Below, one piece after another: positions 10,896-20,964 of a DNA stretch of 64,000 nt. Position 1 is the stretch's first letter; the number at the start of each line of letters is the position of its first letter. A program made the translations under genes and the position numbers. The stretch is from Ochotona curzoniae (taxonomy: Eukaryota > Chordata > Mammalia > Lagomorpha > Ochotonidae), in contig NW_024466599.1 in NCBI RefSeq assembly GCF_017591425.1, forward strand, positions 73,450,501 to 73,514,500, given 5' to 3'. Below the pieces are notes generated by a model. The model made no database searches. It had not been told where the DNA came from and saw only the letters and a list, made by a program, of their open reading frames with translations.

Positions 10896-11029
10896 AATTG
10901 TACTTCATTTAAAGGCACTTTCTTCAGAGAGGCTGCCATCAAACTTTGGACCATTTAATAGAAATGTAGTCACACGTCTGGTGAATAACAAACAAGTGAT
11001 CCCTTTACACTGAAGCAGTGAGGCAAATG

Positions 11030-11225
11030 CTAAAGTGGTCACATACAGGATGAAATATTAGTCATCAAGAGCTAAATCCTGACATTTGCCAAATAAATGA
11101 ATGGAATTTCGGTTCATTATACTAAATGAAATAAGCCTGACACACGAAAACAGACACCATGTGCTTTCTTTTCTGTTTGGAAGTTAATAGCAAGTATGCA
11201 ATTGCTTGATACAAATATCGACGCA
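11030..11225 (+). mobile_element. LINE-1 ORF2 3'-terminal fragment
   Basis: GAAATATTAGTCATCAAGAGC, AAATCCTGACATTTGCC, TACTAAATGAAATAAGCCTGAC and CACGAAAACAGACACCATGTG match the L1 segment that ends ORF2 ('...tcctgtcatttgc...agtgaaataagccaggcac'). Confidence 0.75.
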
Positions 11226-11444
11226 AAATAAATATTTCCGTCATCAAAGTATAAAATTTACATGAGAATATACTTCTTTCCTGATTTTATGTTCATTGTC
11301 ATGAAAATCACATTGTACAATATGAATATTCTTCTGTTATTAGAAAATAGTATACATGTATATTCATATATCTTCATGTAAAGTAAATATAAAAATACTA
11401 AAATTTATGACATTTTAAGATGAGTTTATAAAGTGCTTCTAGAA

Positions 11445-11450
<6 letters not shown>

Positions 11451-11508
<58 letters not shown>
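11451..11508. repeat. (AC)29 microsatellite
   Basis: Perfect dinucleotide tract of 58 bases, immediately upstream of the SINE at 11527. Confidence 0.97.
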
Positions 11509-11510
<2 letters not shown>

Positions 11511-11519
11511 AGAATGATG

Positions 11520-11848
11520 GAGTTGACCTTATAGCAGAGCAGGATACACCACCACTTGCAATGCTGGCGTCCCATCTCGTGTATCAGCTTGAACCTCAGA
11601 CACTCTAGTTCCAATCTGGTGCCTTGTCAGTGCCCCTGGAAAAGCAGTGGAAGATGGCCCACTTCCCTTGATATTGGTCACTCACAGGTAGAGACTAGGA
11701 CAAAGTTCCCGCCTCCTGACCGCATTGTGGCCTTGCCCTAGCCAGTGCAACTATCGGGGGAGTGAAGGAGAGAATGGAAATCTTTGCCTCTGGTTCTACT
11801 TCCCTGTAACTCCGACTTTCAAATTGAACGAATAATTCTTCAAAAACA
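11520..11848 (+). mobile_element. Diverged C-type SINE, sense
   Basis: GCAATGCTGGCGTCCCATCTCG marks the head. It is followed by CACTCTAGTTCCAATCTGGTGCC, AAAGCAGTGGAAGATGGCCCA, GGTAGAGACTAGGACAAAG and ATCGGGGGAGTGAAGGAGAG, with a degraded tail near 11840. The 61-codon frame at 11556-11741 is this SINE read through and is not a gene. Confidence 0.75.
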
Positions 11849-12210
11849 TAAATGTTGCACTTTACTTTATCAATATGTATAACTGTTATTAACGTAATTA
11901 ATAATTAATTAAAATTAATTAAAAATAAGGCATGGAATTAAAAGGGGGGATTTCAAAGGGTTTCCCTCTCATTGCAAGTGTAAAATGCATACGATTCTAA
12001 AGAACTGTAAAGGAAAGACTCAGTTTTCTTAGAATAGGCATGTGGTCATGACAGAATATTAGGTAAAAAATAGGGACAGTAAAGGCAGTTTTGGGGAGTT
12101 TGCAGATGGAAAGGAGGAAGCTATACTTGGAAACTGGAGGAAAGGTGACTTTGGACACAAAGCAAAAACAGATCTTCACTGGATTCTCAAATTCTGGTGT
12201 GTTTGTGCTC
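11849..12210. other. Unassigned DNA
   Basis: AT-rich, with a run of TAATTAATTAAAATTAATTAA near 11890-11925. No repeat family is recognised. Confidence 0.45.
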
Positions 12211-12250
12211 TGTGTATGTGTGTGTGTGTGTGCGTGTGTGTGTGTGTGTG
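12211..12250. repeat. (TG)n microsatellite, imperfect
   Basis: TG dinucleotide tract interrupted by one TA and one CG step. Confidence 0.95.
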
Positions 12251-13307
12251 CTTTGAAGCTCTTAGCATTAAATAGGATGCGAGGCTGAGAAATATCTTCA
12301 TGTATCTGCTGGATGTGGGTCTCTGTGCTGGCTGCACCCTGCGTGGTCCTCGCCTGTGGATGAGAAAGCAGATGATTGTCAGGCATTGAACCTCTCCTGA
12401 CCTCATTCTTCAACCTTCCAGAACTTTAAAAAACAAAAACATGTAGTTTGCTCAGGTTGTGCTCTTCTGCTACAGCAGCCCAGGCTAAAAACACATTTTC
12501 CATCAATGTTTTTCTATTTTCTCCTCTCAACTTTGTCAAGGTTTGAGGGCAGTGCTACCCTTGGTGTAATAAAGCCCCAGGGTCCTGGAATGAGGTCTCT
12601 CCATTGCTTCCATTTGGTTATTCTGAAGGTTCCCTTAAGGTGTCCTGGTTTTCCATTTTTATTTGATTAATCCCTTCTCAGGTGATCTGACATGAAAGCT
12701 GCTTCCTAGTTAACTCCATATCCACTGTATGTTTACAGTAAGCATAGCTGACCATCACATTGGAATTCCTGGTATATTTGTCTGAGCTAGCTCATTGCCA
12801 TTGATATTTGGTTTCGGTTGAGGACCTCTAAGGTTTGGTAGTCAAGAAAACTAAAACCTAACACTGGCAAAGAGCTTCCTAAATGCTTGTAGGATGAATT
12901 ACATCAATGAAAAAAAAATACTGAAGCAGTACAGCAAAGGAGCTGACAATGTATCATGATCGCTGAGCTAGAGCAGTTTTTTGGATTATCTACAATCTCA
13001 GCCACTGCAATATCCTTAACCAGAGATGTTTTGGGGAATTTTCTCTGAAGACCTTCCTCTCTATTGGTTACTCAGGCCAAAATTCCCCCTTACGCTCCAT
13101 GCATACCTCTTTCTGGCTTTATAAAAGGTGTCACTCTTGCTTCTGATACTCACCAATCCCAATGCATAGCATCTTTCTTGTAAAACGTAACAAATGCACA
13201 TATCCATACATCATTGTTTTAATACTGTTTTACAGTTCTTCAGGGTTATGGTTGCTCATAAGCCAGTCAGTTCTTGTATATAACGTCTTTCACTCTAGCA
13301 AATTTTT
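12251..13307. other. Unassigned, possibly repeat-derived DNA
   Basis: No family is recognised. Composition is more balanced than in neighbouring AT-rich DNA. A TATAAAA (TTTATAAAAGG at 13119-13129) and several AATAAA-like words occur, but no terminal repeats, promoter architecture or long frame. An unrecognised old retroelement internal region is possible. Confidence 0.3.
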
Positions 13308-13317
13308 TAAATCTTCA

Positions 13318-13620
13318 GGGGCTCGGCGCGGTGGTGCAAGTGCACGCCCCAGGATCCCATATGGGCGCCAGTTCTATCCCGGCAGACCCGCTTCCCTTCT
13401 AGCTCCCTGCTTGTGGCCTGGGAAAGCAGTCGAGGACGGCCCAAAGCTTTGGGAACCTGCACCAGCGTGGGAGATCCGGAAGAGGCTCCTGGCTTCGGAT
13501 TGGCATAGCATCGACCGTTGCGCTCACTTGGGGAGTGAATCATCGGACGGAAGATCTTCCTCTCTGTCTCTCCTCTCTGTATATCCGCCTTTCCAATTAA
13601 AAAAAAATAATAATAATAAA
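13318..13620 (+). mobile_element. Young C-type SINE with a deleted head segment
   Basis: The copy is flanked by AAATCTTCAGG direct repeats (13307-13317 and 13622-13632), a target-site duplication. It is close to the young consensus, but 18 bases are missing between GCGCAAGT and GCACGCC, removing the 'GGTTAAGGTCCTCGCCTT' stretch just after the A-box region. The B-box region reads AGTTCTATCCCGG. The 160-codon plus frame and the minus 78-codon frame here are SINE readthrough. Confidence 0.95.
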
Positions 13621-13799
13621 AAAATCTTCAGGAGTCAGCATTGAGGCCCAGCAGGTTAAGTCAGTACCCACAATGTTTTGTTTTGCTTTATGTACAGAAA
13701 AATGTTTTACTTTTGAATTTTTAATTACTGTACACTTTTGATACATTTTTTTCTTTTTACTACTATAAAAATGACAGACTTTTGCATTCAATAAATGTA

Positions 13800-14500
13800 G
13801 TCTCCAGAGGAAAATTATACTTTGTTTTCTCCCCTGCTTCCCCCAATACCTTTCTAGCCCTTCAACTTCCTCTCTTAAGCAATATTTGAAGAGTCATAAT
13901 CCACAGGCGTAATTTGCAACTAATATTCAAATAATTAAATGAACATTAAAAGAATAAGATCACATATCCATTGGAGAATCGACATTGGCTAAAACAATCT
14001 TATTCCAAAGTGACTCTCTGATTCTTACACCTTGTTTTGTGTGTGTGTATTCTGTATCAACTGCCCCATATCAGAGAAGCCATGTTATTTGTTTATTTGA
14101 GACTGGTTTATATCTCTAAGCATAATGGTTTTCAGTTGCATCCATTAGTTACAATACACAAAATTTCATTCGTTTTTATGAATGAGTTAATGGACATGTG
14201 GGTTGATTCCATATCTTAACTATTATGAATTGAGCTGCAATAACCATGTGGGCAGTACAAATGGTTCTTTAATATACTGCTCTGATTTTATTTTGGTAAA
14301 TTTTAAGGAGTGGGATGGCTGGATCATATATTTTCTATGAAAACTCCCCATTGTATATGATTATATTCCCACAAACAGTGGGTTACAGCACCTTTCTCCA
14401 CATATGTTTGCCAGCATTCACTATTATTATTTTTAAAATTTCAGGTGATAGGCATTCTAACTGGAGCGAGATAAAATATCACCGTGGTTTTTATTTGCAA
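13800..14500 (-). mobile_element. LINE-1 3' region, antisense
   Basis: In plus-strand order: TTTGAGACTGGTTTATATCTC, CATAATGGTTTTCAGTTGC, TGGGTTGATTCCATATC, GAATTGAGCTGCAATAACCATG, GAGTGGGATGGCTGGATCATA, CACAAACAGTGGGTTACAG, ATAGGCATTCTAACTGGAGC. This is the well-known complement of L1 ORF2 3' DNA. The limit on the left (13650-13900) is uncertain. Confidence 0.85.
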
Positions 14501-14801
14501 TAGCGTAGTGATTAAAGTCCTTGCCTTGCACGTGCCAGGATCCCATATGGGTGCTGGTTCTAATACCAGCAGCCCTGCTTCCCATCCAGCTCCCCGCCTG
14601 TGGCCAGGAAAAGCAGTCCAGGACGGCCCAAAGCCTCGGGACCCTGCACCCGTGTGGGAGACCCAAAAGAGCTCCTGGCTCCTGGATTGGCTCAGCTCTA
14701 GCCGCTGCGGCCACTTGGGGAGTGAACCAGTGGATTGAAATCTTCCTCTCTGTCTCTCCTCCTCTCTATCTGCTTTTCCAATAAAAGTAAATAAATCTTT
14801 T
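14498..14801 (+). mobile_element. C-type SINE, middle-aged, sense
   Basis: Head GCAATAGCGTAGTGATTAAAG, then TGCCAGGATCCCATATGGGTG, CCCATCCAGCTCCCCGCC, GGCCACTTGGGGAGTGAACC and an AAATAAATCTTTTAAAAA tail. It inserted at the end of the antisense L1 fragment. It is directly followed by a second, younger SINE in the same orientation. Confidence 0.93.
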
Positions 14802-14818
14802 AAAAATACTGAATAATT

Positions 14819-15124
14819 GGGCCCGGCGCAGTGGCGCAGTGGTTAAGGTCCTCTCCTTGCACGCCCGGGATCCCATATGGGCGCCAGTTCTATCCCGGCA
14901 GCCCCGCTTCCCATCCAGCTCCCTGCCTGTGGCCCAGGAAAGCAGTCGAGGACAGCCCAAAGCTTTGGGACCCTGCACCCGCGTGGGAGTCCCGGAAGAG
15001 GCTCCTGGCTTTGGATCGGCATAGCATCAGCCGTTGCACTCACTTGGGGAGTGAATCATCGGATGGAAGATCTTCCTCTCTGTCTCTCCTCTCTGTAGAT
15101 CCGCCTTTCCAATAAAAAAATAAT
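14819..15124 (+). mobile_element. Young C-type SINE with a 17-bp TSD
   Basis: Begins GGGCCCGGCGCAGTGGCGCAG, contains TTAAGGTCCTCTCCTTGCAC and AGTTCTATCCCGG, and ends in an A-rich tail. It is flanked by perfect copies of AAAAATACTGAATAATT at 14802-14818 and 15125-15141. The insertion target was the tail end of the older SINE just upstream. Confidence 0.97.
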
Positions 15125-15141
15125 AAAAATACTGAATAATT

Positions 15142-15459
15142 AAAAATTTCCTTCAACAAATATTTGTTAATTGTCACAGACATATTTGTGCAAAATATTT
15201 TATGGTTTACTAAATGTTTTCAGACATATTACCAGTTTCCTTTGCTTTATATACATTTTTCCTGTATTTCCTAGCTTCTTCAGTTCTATTACCTAATTGT
15301 GCTTCATAGTGTTACATAAATTAAGATTTTTCAGATGCTTGTATCTAATTGCCTCCCAAGTGATTTAATTTTAAATGCATCTGAATTACGTTTGAGCAGG
15401 AAGTACCCACTTAACAGTCGTATGAGACAATGAGTCCAATTACTTCATTATTATTATTA
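15142..15459. other. AT-rich unassigned DNA
   Basis: Begins with CTTCAACAAATATTTGTTAATTG, a word order seen in antisense L2/MIR tails, but similarity fades at once. No gene is recognised. Confidence 0.4.
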
Positions 15460-15795
15460 TTGATTAATCTATTTGTATTTACTTGCAGTGTTGAAGCATC
15501 GGTGAGAGAGACAGGGAGAGATGAACGAACTCCTGTCTGCTAGTTCACTCCCTGGATGCTCATAGCAACCTGGCAGGATCCTGGTTGAAATGAAGGGGGA
15601 CAGGAGCCCCATCCAGATGTGCTGCATGAGTGGTAAGGACTCAGCACTCGCATTGTGTCATCTTGTATATACAACAAGGCACATTCGAAGTAAGCAGGGT
15701 GGGAAGCAGGGGCAGGATTCTCTAGGTGCTCTGCTACAAGATGTCTGCGCTCCAAGCTGAAGCTTAAGCCACTAGGTTACAACACCTGCCCCCTC
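15460..15795 (-). mobile_element. C-type SINE, antisense, diverged
   Basis: GAGAGAGACAGGGAGAGATG, GCTAGTTCACTCCCTGGATG and a final AAGCCACTAGGTTACAACACC mark the minus-strand copy. The middle part is rearranged or poorly conserved. Confidence 0.75.
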
Positions 15796-16412
15796 CAAGA
15801 TGCTCTTTCTGATTCCCTTCTCCTCTTTATTTCTGCTTATTTCAGCAATAGTTGAGAGTTGTCCAGTTCTCACTCTTAGCAGTTCTTGTCTTCTTTTGGG
15901 TTATAAAATGTAATTTCAGCACACACAAGGATTGTGATCTTACAGTGTGCATCTTTAGTCTGTTTTCCTAGTTTAAATTTCATAAGATACACTTTTCATG
16001 GAAAGTTAATCAGAAAAAACAAAGCCTACAATAATGGTTCAACAAAGGAAAACTTTTACCCAAAGCTGCATGCTTATTTTCATTATCTTGCTGCAAATTC
16101 TTATGCCTTAATTTTTATTTCCCCCAAATAATCACTATATGTATCTTTTGATTTTTCTTCAGTACAATATGTACTAATTATGTATAGTTTTAGACATTCA
16201 AGCTTATAACTTGCTTGTTAAATATAACAAGCATTCTAAATATCGTGAGCTAGTGAATCTTTTAGATGTATTTTTAATTGTTGAAGACATTGTTACAATG
16301 GGTAGTTGTCATGGTAGACGGGAACAAGAATCAGCCATCTAATTATAACTAACTTGATATGGTTTTTTAAAAAGATGCTGTTAAATAAAATAATTATTTG
16401 CTTTAGAGCAAA

Positions 16413-16415
<3 letters not shown>
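15796..16415. other. AT-rich unassigned DNA
   Basis: No repeat, exon or RNA gene is recognised up to the CA microsatellite. Confidence 0.5.

Positions 16416-16468
<53 letters not shown>
16416..16468. repeat. (CA)26 microsatellite
   Basis: Perfect dinucleotide tract that takes the place of the tail of the following antisense SINE. Confidence 0.97.
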
Positions 16469-16700
16469 CAAAAGAGAGACAGAGAGATTTTTCCATCTGC
16501 TTGTTCACTCCACAAACCACACTGGCCAGGGTTGGACCAGGACAGAACTGGAGGGCAACAGGTCCGTAGAGGTCTCCCACATAGGATTCGGGCATCAGAT
16601 TTTTCATCCATCATCTGCTCTCTTCCCCAGTGTTAGCAGACAGTTGTATTCAAAGTGAACAATTTGAAAGTTAAACCATTGCTTATATGATCAGCTGACA
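16469..16700 (-). mobile_element. Diverged C-type SINE, antisense
   Basis: AAAAGAGAGACAGAGAGATTTTTCC, TCACTCCACAAACCACACTGGCC and AGGTCTCCCACATAGGATTCGG are SINE blocks in minus order. The tail has been replaced by the CA microsatellite, a common fate of A-rich SINE tails. Confidence 0.7.
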
Positions 16701-16769
16701 TTTTAGCTGGAGACTTAACCTAGGGTCCCAAAATGCTATTCAATTGGAGTTCTTTGAAGAGGAAATATC

Positions 16770-17066
16770 CTTGTGGCCAAAACTGTGGGCAGTGTGTTAA
16801 GCCCCTACCTACCATGCCAGCATCTCAGATGATTGCCACTTCAAGCCCTGGCTGTTCCACTTCTGATCCTGCTCCCTGCTGATGTGTTTAAGGAAGCAGT
16901 ATTTAATTCCCCATGTGCTTGGCTCTCCGCACCCACAAAGGAGGTTCCGATGAAACTTCTGGCATCTAGCTTTGATCTGACCCAACCCTAACTGCTGTGG
17001 CCACTTAGGGAGTCAACTAGTTGTTTTGGCTTTCAAATATATAATAAACACATCTTTATAAAGGTG
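16770..17066 (+). mobile_element. Old C-type SINE, sense
   Basis: ATGCCAGCATCTCAGATG, TGCTCCCTGCTGATG, AACTTCTGGCATCTAGC, GGCCACTTAGGGAGTCAAC and a tail with AACACATCTTTATAAAGG show an older subfamily with about the usual length. Confidence 0.75.
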
Positions 17067-17190
17067 AGATATCCCGTAAACAGTACTATTTATTTAAAGT
17101 GAATTCTAAGAATGAAGCTTTCAGAAATATATTTATCCTACTCACTAGACTGCTTAGTTTTTGTTTTGTTTTTCAGTTTTATTTACTTTG

Positions 17191-17490
17191 GAGCCTAGTG
17201 TGATAGCCTAGTGGCTAAATTCTGGCATTGCAATTGCCAGGATTCCATACGAGAACCGGTTGTATCCCAGCCGTTCCACTTCCCATCCAGCTCCCTGCTT
17301 GGGACTTGGGAAAGCAGTAGAAGATGGTGCAAAGCCTTGGGACCTTGCACTCTCATGGAAGGCCCCAAAGAAGCTCCTGGCTCCTGGCTCCTGGCTCTTG
17401 GTTTTGGATCAGTAAGCTCTAGGCATTGTGGCCACTTGGGGAGTGAGTCATTAGATTGAAGATGTTCTTCTCTGTGTCTCTTTCTCTTTT
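17191..17490 (+). mobile_element. C-type SINE, sense (left arm of an inverted pair)
   Basis: Head TGTGATAGCCTAGTGGCTAAA, then CCAGCTCCCTGCTTGG, a triplicated CTCCTGG heptamer near 17375-17398, and GGCCACTTGGGGAGTGAG. It runs into the next SINE, which lies in the opposite orientation with almost no spacer. Confidence 0.87.
17374..17400 (+). repeat. Expanded CTCCTGG heptamer inside a SINE
   Basis: The heptamer GCTCCTG is present three times followed by an altered GCTCTTG. The young copies in this window have only one such unit. Confidence 0.8.
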
Positions 17491-17805
17491 TTTAAAAAAA
17501 TATTCACTTGTTTTTATTGGAAAGGTAGATCAGATGTAAGGAGAGAAGAGAAAGACAGAAACACTGGTTCGCTCCCTAAATGGCCACCAATGGCCAAAAC
17601 TAAGCCAAGAGTCAGGAGCTTCTTTCAGGCCTGTCATGTGGGTGCAGGGTCCCAAGGTTTTGGGCAGTCCTCGACTGCTTTCTAAGGCTACAAGCAGGGA
17701 AGTGAGTGGAAGTGTAACAGTGGGACATGAACCAATATCCATATGGGATTCCGGTCCTTGCAAGTTAACAATTTATCCATTGAACCATTATACCATGCCC
17801 AACTA
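17491..17805 (-). mobile_element. C-type SINE, antisense (right arm of an inverted pair)
   Basis: TTTATTGGAAAGGTAGATCAG, TTCGCTCCCTAAATGGCCACC, GTGGGTGCAGGGTCCCAAGG, CTCGACTGCTTTCTAAGG and a head complement (ATTGAACCATTATACCATGCC). It lies tail-to-tail with the preceding SINE. Confidence 0.87.
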
Positions 17806-18470
17806 TTTAGGTTTTAAATCACAATTTAGTTTTATTGAAATCAGGTCTCAAATGTCAGCAAGTGTTTGGGACCTAATCTCTTGATTAGCAGCACAGGGTG
17901 TTGGTGAAAGTACACTTTTCTGTATCTACTTTTCACAAACACAAATTCAAAGTAAACTTCTGATCTCCATGATCATCGATTGAGTCAGGAGTGTGGCTCA
18001 GATTTGACCATTTCCAACCTTCTGTAGCATGGCTGTGTGGGCAAAGAATTGTCAAATTGTCACCAGCCAATGACTTTTTTTTTTTTTTTTTTTTTTTTAG
18101 TACTGAGCTTTTAATGTATGGTCCTTTCCATTGTTGACTGTGAAACAAATTTATGGGGAAGAAATCTCTGATTACTCAACTAGTTCTTATCGAAATATTA
18201 ATAGCCAGCAAGCACAGTTTATCACCACCTAATTCTGTTCCGTGTCCCTCAAAGTTTGTGTTTTCAAGTTTTCCTCCTGTTGATGTATTGATGCGTCCAC
18301 AGAACCTCCTTGGCTCCCTCAGACGTGGCTCTAAGAGGCGTAATTGGATTCTTGACCATCTTTGTGTAAAACTTGGGAAACTAAATCATAAGATCCAAAT
18401 TTGCAAATCACGTGTCTTGGAAAATGTTAAGAGCAAAACAGTAGCAGCTTAAAATCCTTCTGTCCTTGCA
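17806..18470. other. Unassigned DNA with a T24 homopolymer
   Basis: A run of 24 T lies at 18075-18098. No SINE body adjoins it. The 99-codon frame at 18153-18452 has no recognisable domain or splice context. Confidence 0.4.
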
Positions 18471-18645
18471 ATGTCATGGTATAATGCGGTGCTCAAAATG
18501 TCTGTATCCCATGTCAGCACAAACAAGACCCGATGTGATCTCTGCCACTTACCAGGCATGCCACTCCAAGTTCGTGGCCCACGTTTTTTGAGACTTGATT
18601 TTCTTACTGAAAAAACAGGGATGGTGATATTTCAAATGCAATATG
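18470..18645 (+). mobile_element. MIR SINE fragment, sense
   Basis: TGATCTCTGCCACTTACCAGGC, GAGACTTGATTTTCTTACTG and AAAACAGGGATGGTGATA follow the MIR core and 3' order ('ctctgccacttactagctgtg...tcagtttcctcatctgtaaaatggggat'). Confidence 0.7.
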
Positions 18646-19263
18646 TACGCTCGTTTTAGTCAAAAACAGCTATTTTATATAACAAAGAAAGGCAAGTCTA
18701 ATTAAATATACAGTGCTGATTTTGCTTTCAAAATACTCGTTTGTGCACTGCCATATAGGAGAGAATTTTCATCATTTTATAAAAACTCTCACATAAAAAT
18801 GTCAGCAAAATGAAAGGCTTACATGCATCCCAGCACTGTCTTGACCATGTAAAATATTGATTTTTTTAAAAAAATTTATTCACTACACAGTTAATTCCTG
18901 AATTTGAAATTAGCAATGTGCTATTTTGAAAATATGAGGTGAAGTAACTCTTCCATGGACACAGCAAGAAATATTGTAAATATTTGGTAAGTGACCATAT
19001 GGTATTTTGTTCACATGGGGTTACGGGTAATGACTGAAACCCAACCGTGTGGAATGCCATCGAAGCAAGTGTCTAAGGAATAGGTGTAGGACTTGGATTG
19101 GGATTTTCAACTTATATTTTTCCTCTTCAGCGTTTTACTAACATATGTATCATTCAGACAGTGAAATTATACATGTGATGTGCCGATTTTACTGAATCAA
19201 AAAAAAAAAATCCAGATAGCGTTGAAGCAATGCCTCCGGTTTGTTACAATGTTTCCGTTTCAG
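18646..19263. other. AT-rich unassigned DNA
   Basis: No repeat or gene is recognised. Confidence 0.5.
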
Positions 19264-19367
19264 ATCAGCACTTACATCAATGGAAGAGTAAGGACCACCA
19301 CTTTGACCAACAGGTGTATCATTCAAACCACGGAGGGCTTTCGTAGAGTAAAAAAGGCGAAACAAAG
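19264..19367 (+). other. Candidate internal exon (splice-bounded)
   Basis: A pyrimidine-rich TGTTTCCGTTTCAG acceptor ends at 19263, and a donor-like AAAG|GTGAAT follows at 19364-19373. The 104-base interval is open in one frame and GC-richer than its flanks. The encoded 34 residues are basic at the end (RRVKKAKQR) and match no domain I know. It does not join in frame with the candidate at 20234. It could be a non-coding exon or a chance match. Confidence 0.2.
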
Positions 19368-19825
19368 GTGAATTTTATCTTGTTAAGTTGAAACTTCATC
19401 TTTTCTTTCTTTTAAATATGGGTGTTATTAGTTCTCAGGCCTTCTCATTCTCTCATTGTGATAACCGCTTTGTCACTCTATCCCCTTCTCTCCCTCTGTT
19501 TTATTGGAAAAACTTGACTGAAGCAATGTGTCAGAGAGGACACTGTGTTCTCTAACTCTATGAGCATTTGATGAGTTCATTGTTCTCATGATTCACTGGC
19601 TTTATAAATTTGCCTTTCTCTCTTCTGCTACTTCAATCCTCATTTTAGCTTTCTGAGAAAAAAATAATACCGAAAAACCCAAATGCCCCATGATAAAATA
19701 GTATTGGTGTTAAACTTGGAATGAAAAATCAAAAAGCCTATTAATAAATAATATTATAATGACATAAAACTCTGAAATGAAAAATGCCTTGCAACTCAAT
19801 TTTGAAATACATTGTCATATTAATA
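19368..19825. other. Unassigned DNA
   Basis: No repeat or gene is recognised between the candidate exon and the next SINE. Confidence 0.45.
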
Positions 19826-19837
19826 AAATTTAATTGT

Positions 19838-20140
19838 GGGCCTGGTGCAGTGACGCAGTGGTTAAGGTCCTTGCCTTGCATGCCCGGGATCCCATATGGG
19901 CGCCGGTTCTATCCCAGTTCTATTCCCTTCCAGCTCCCTGCCTGTGGCCCAGGAAGGCAGTCAAGGACGGCCCAAAGCTTTGGGACCCTGCACCCACGTG
20001 GGAGACCCGGAAGAGGCTCCTGGCTTCGGATTGGCATAGCATCGGCCATTGTGCTCACATGGGGAGTGAATCATCGGACGGAAGATCTTTCTCTCTGTCT
20101 CTGTATATCCTACTTTCCAATGAAAAAATAATAATAAAAA
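19838..20140 (+). mobile_element. Young C-type SINE, sense
   Basis: Head GGGCCTGGTGCAGTGACGCAG, CCGGGATCCCATATGGGCGCC, and a B-box region GGTTCTATCCCAG followed by loss of about ten bases of the GGCAGCCCCGC segment. Flanks AAATTTAATTGT (before) and AAATTAATTGT (after the A-rich tail) form a near-perfect TSD. The 112- to 115-codon frames on both strands are SINE readthrough. Confidence 0.94.
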
Positions 20141-20233
20141 AAAATCTTTAAAAAAATTAATTGTAATATTAAGAATAATTTTCTCTTTGAATATATAAAG
20201 ATTATATGGGAGATATATGGTTTCATATTGCAG

Positions 20234-20414
20234 TTGCATTGGCTTTCTTTTAAGCTGGGAAAATTGTGGATAAGAATTGCCTTGATAAACCTGCGACAAA
20301 CAGTAGCATCTAATAGAGGTACATGGCTGCAGAGTTCTTCAGAAATTAGACTCTATGAGGCACTAACAGTAGCAGGAGGAATGATGGTCTTTGCAAGTGT
20401 GTTCACCTCACAAG
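20234..20414 (+). other. Candidate internal exon (splice-bounded)
   Basis: A TTTCATATTGCAG acceptor ends at 20233, and a consensus donor CAAG|GTAAGT lies at 20411-20420. The 181-base interval is open in one frame (continuing from an ATG at 20228), but 181 is not a multiple of three and no domain is recognised. The donor is as good as splice donors get, which is why it is listed. The acceptor's pyrimidine tract is weak. Confidence 0.22.
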
Positions 20415-20499
20415 GTAAGTAAACTCAGGTGTGGCTAATCTATTGATCTGGAGAGCAAATGACATGATAGCACCTGGGTGGGACTGATAAAATCAGCAT

Positions 20500-20786
20500 G
20501 ATCGGCTGGTGTGGTAGGCTAACAGCTGGAGCCCTTGCCTTGCAGGAGCCGTGTTTTCATATGGGAGCTGGTTCTAATCCCAGCAATCGTGCTTCCTATC
20601 CAGCTCCCTACCTGTGGCCTGGGAAAGCAGCCAAGGACAGCCTAAACCTTGGGACACTGCACCTATGTGGGAGAACTGGAAGAGGCTTTGGGCTTCTGGC
20701 TTCAGATTGAAACAGCTCCAATGGACAATGTCACTCTTCCTCTCTGCATATCTGACTTTCCAGTCAAAATAAAATAAATCTTAAAA
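20500..20786 (+). mobile_element. C-type SINE, sense, with TSD
   Basis: GGTGTGGTAGGCTAACAGCTGG head, CATATGGGAGCTGGTTCTAATCCC, TATCCAGCTCCCTACC, and an AAATAAATCTTAAAA tail. AAAATCAGCA precedes the element and recurs right after the tail, forming a 10-base TSD. The 3' part is shortened relative to full copies. Confidence 0.9.
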
Positions 20787-20964
20787 AAAATCAGCAATAT
20801 CTTCACAGTGGGAGCAAGAAAATGCTTGTTATGAGTAGTAGACAGGCAGTTGGAAGCAAGATGTTGCAATAATATGAGGAGGGTGCCATGAGTGAAAACA
20901 CTCAGAATTATCTCAGAGCATGCAGAGGAACTTAATTCTGCTGACACCTGGATTTCTTTCCTTT

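Noticed and set aside
11426..11614. Frames with long (Cys-Val)n or (His-Thr)n runs, also at 11997-12413 and 16293-16607
   Set aside because: They are translations of CA/TG microsatellites.
13162..13644. 160-codon plus-strand frame
   Set aside because: Its second half is the young SINE at 13318-13620 translated. The first half has no domain.
18075..18098. Tail of an antisense retrogene or SINE
   Set aside because: The T24 run has no element body or TSD next to it that I can recognise.
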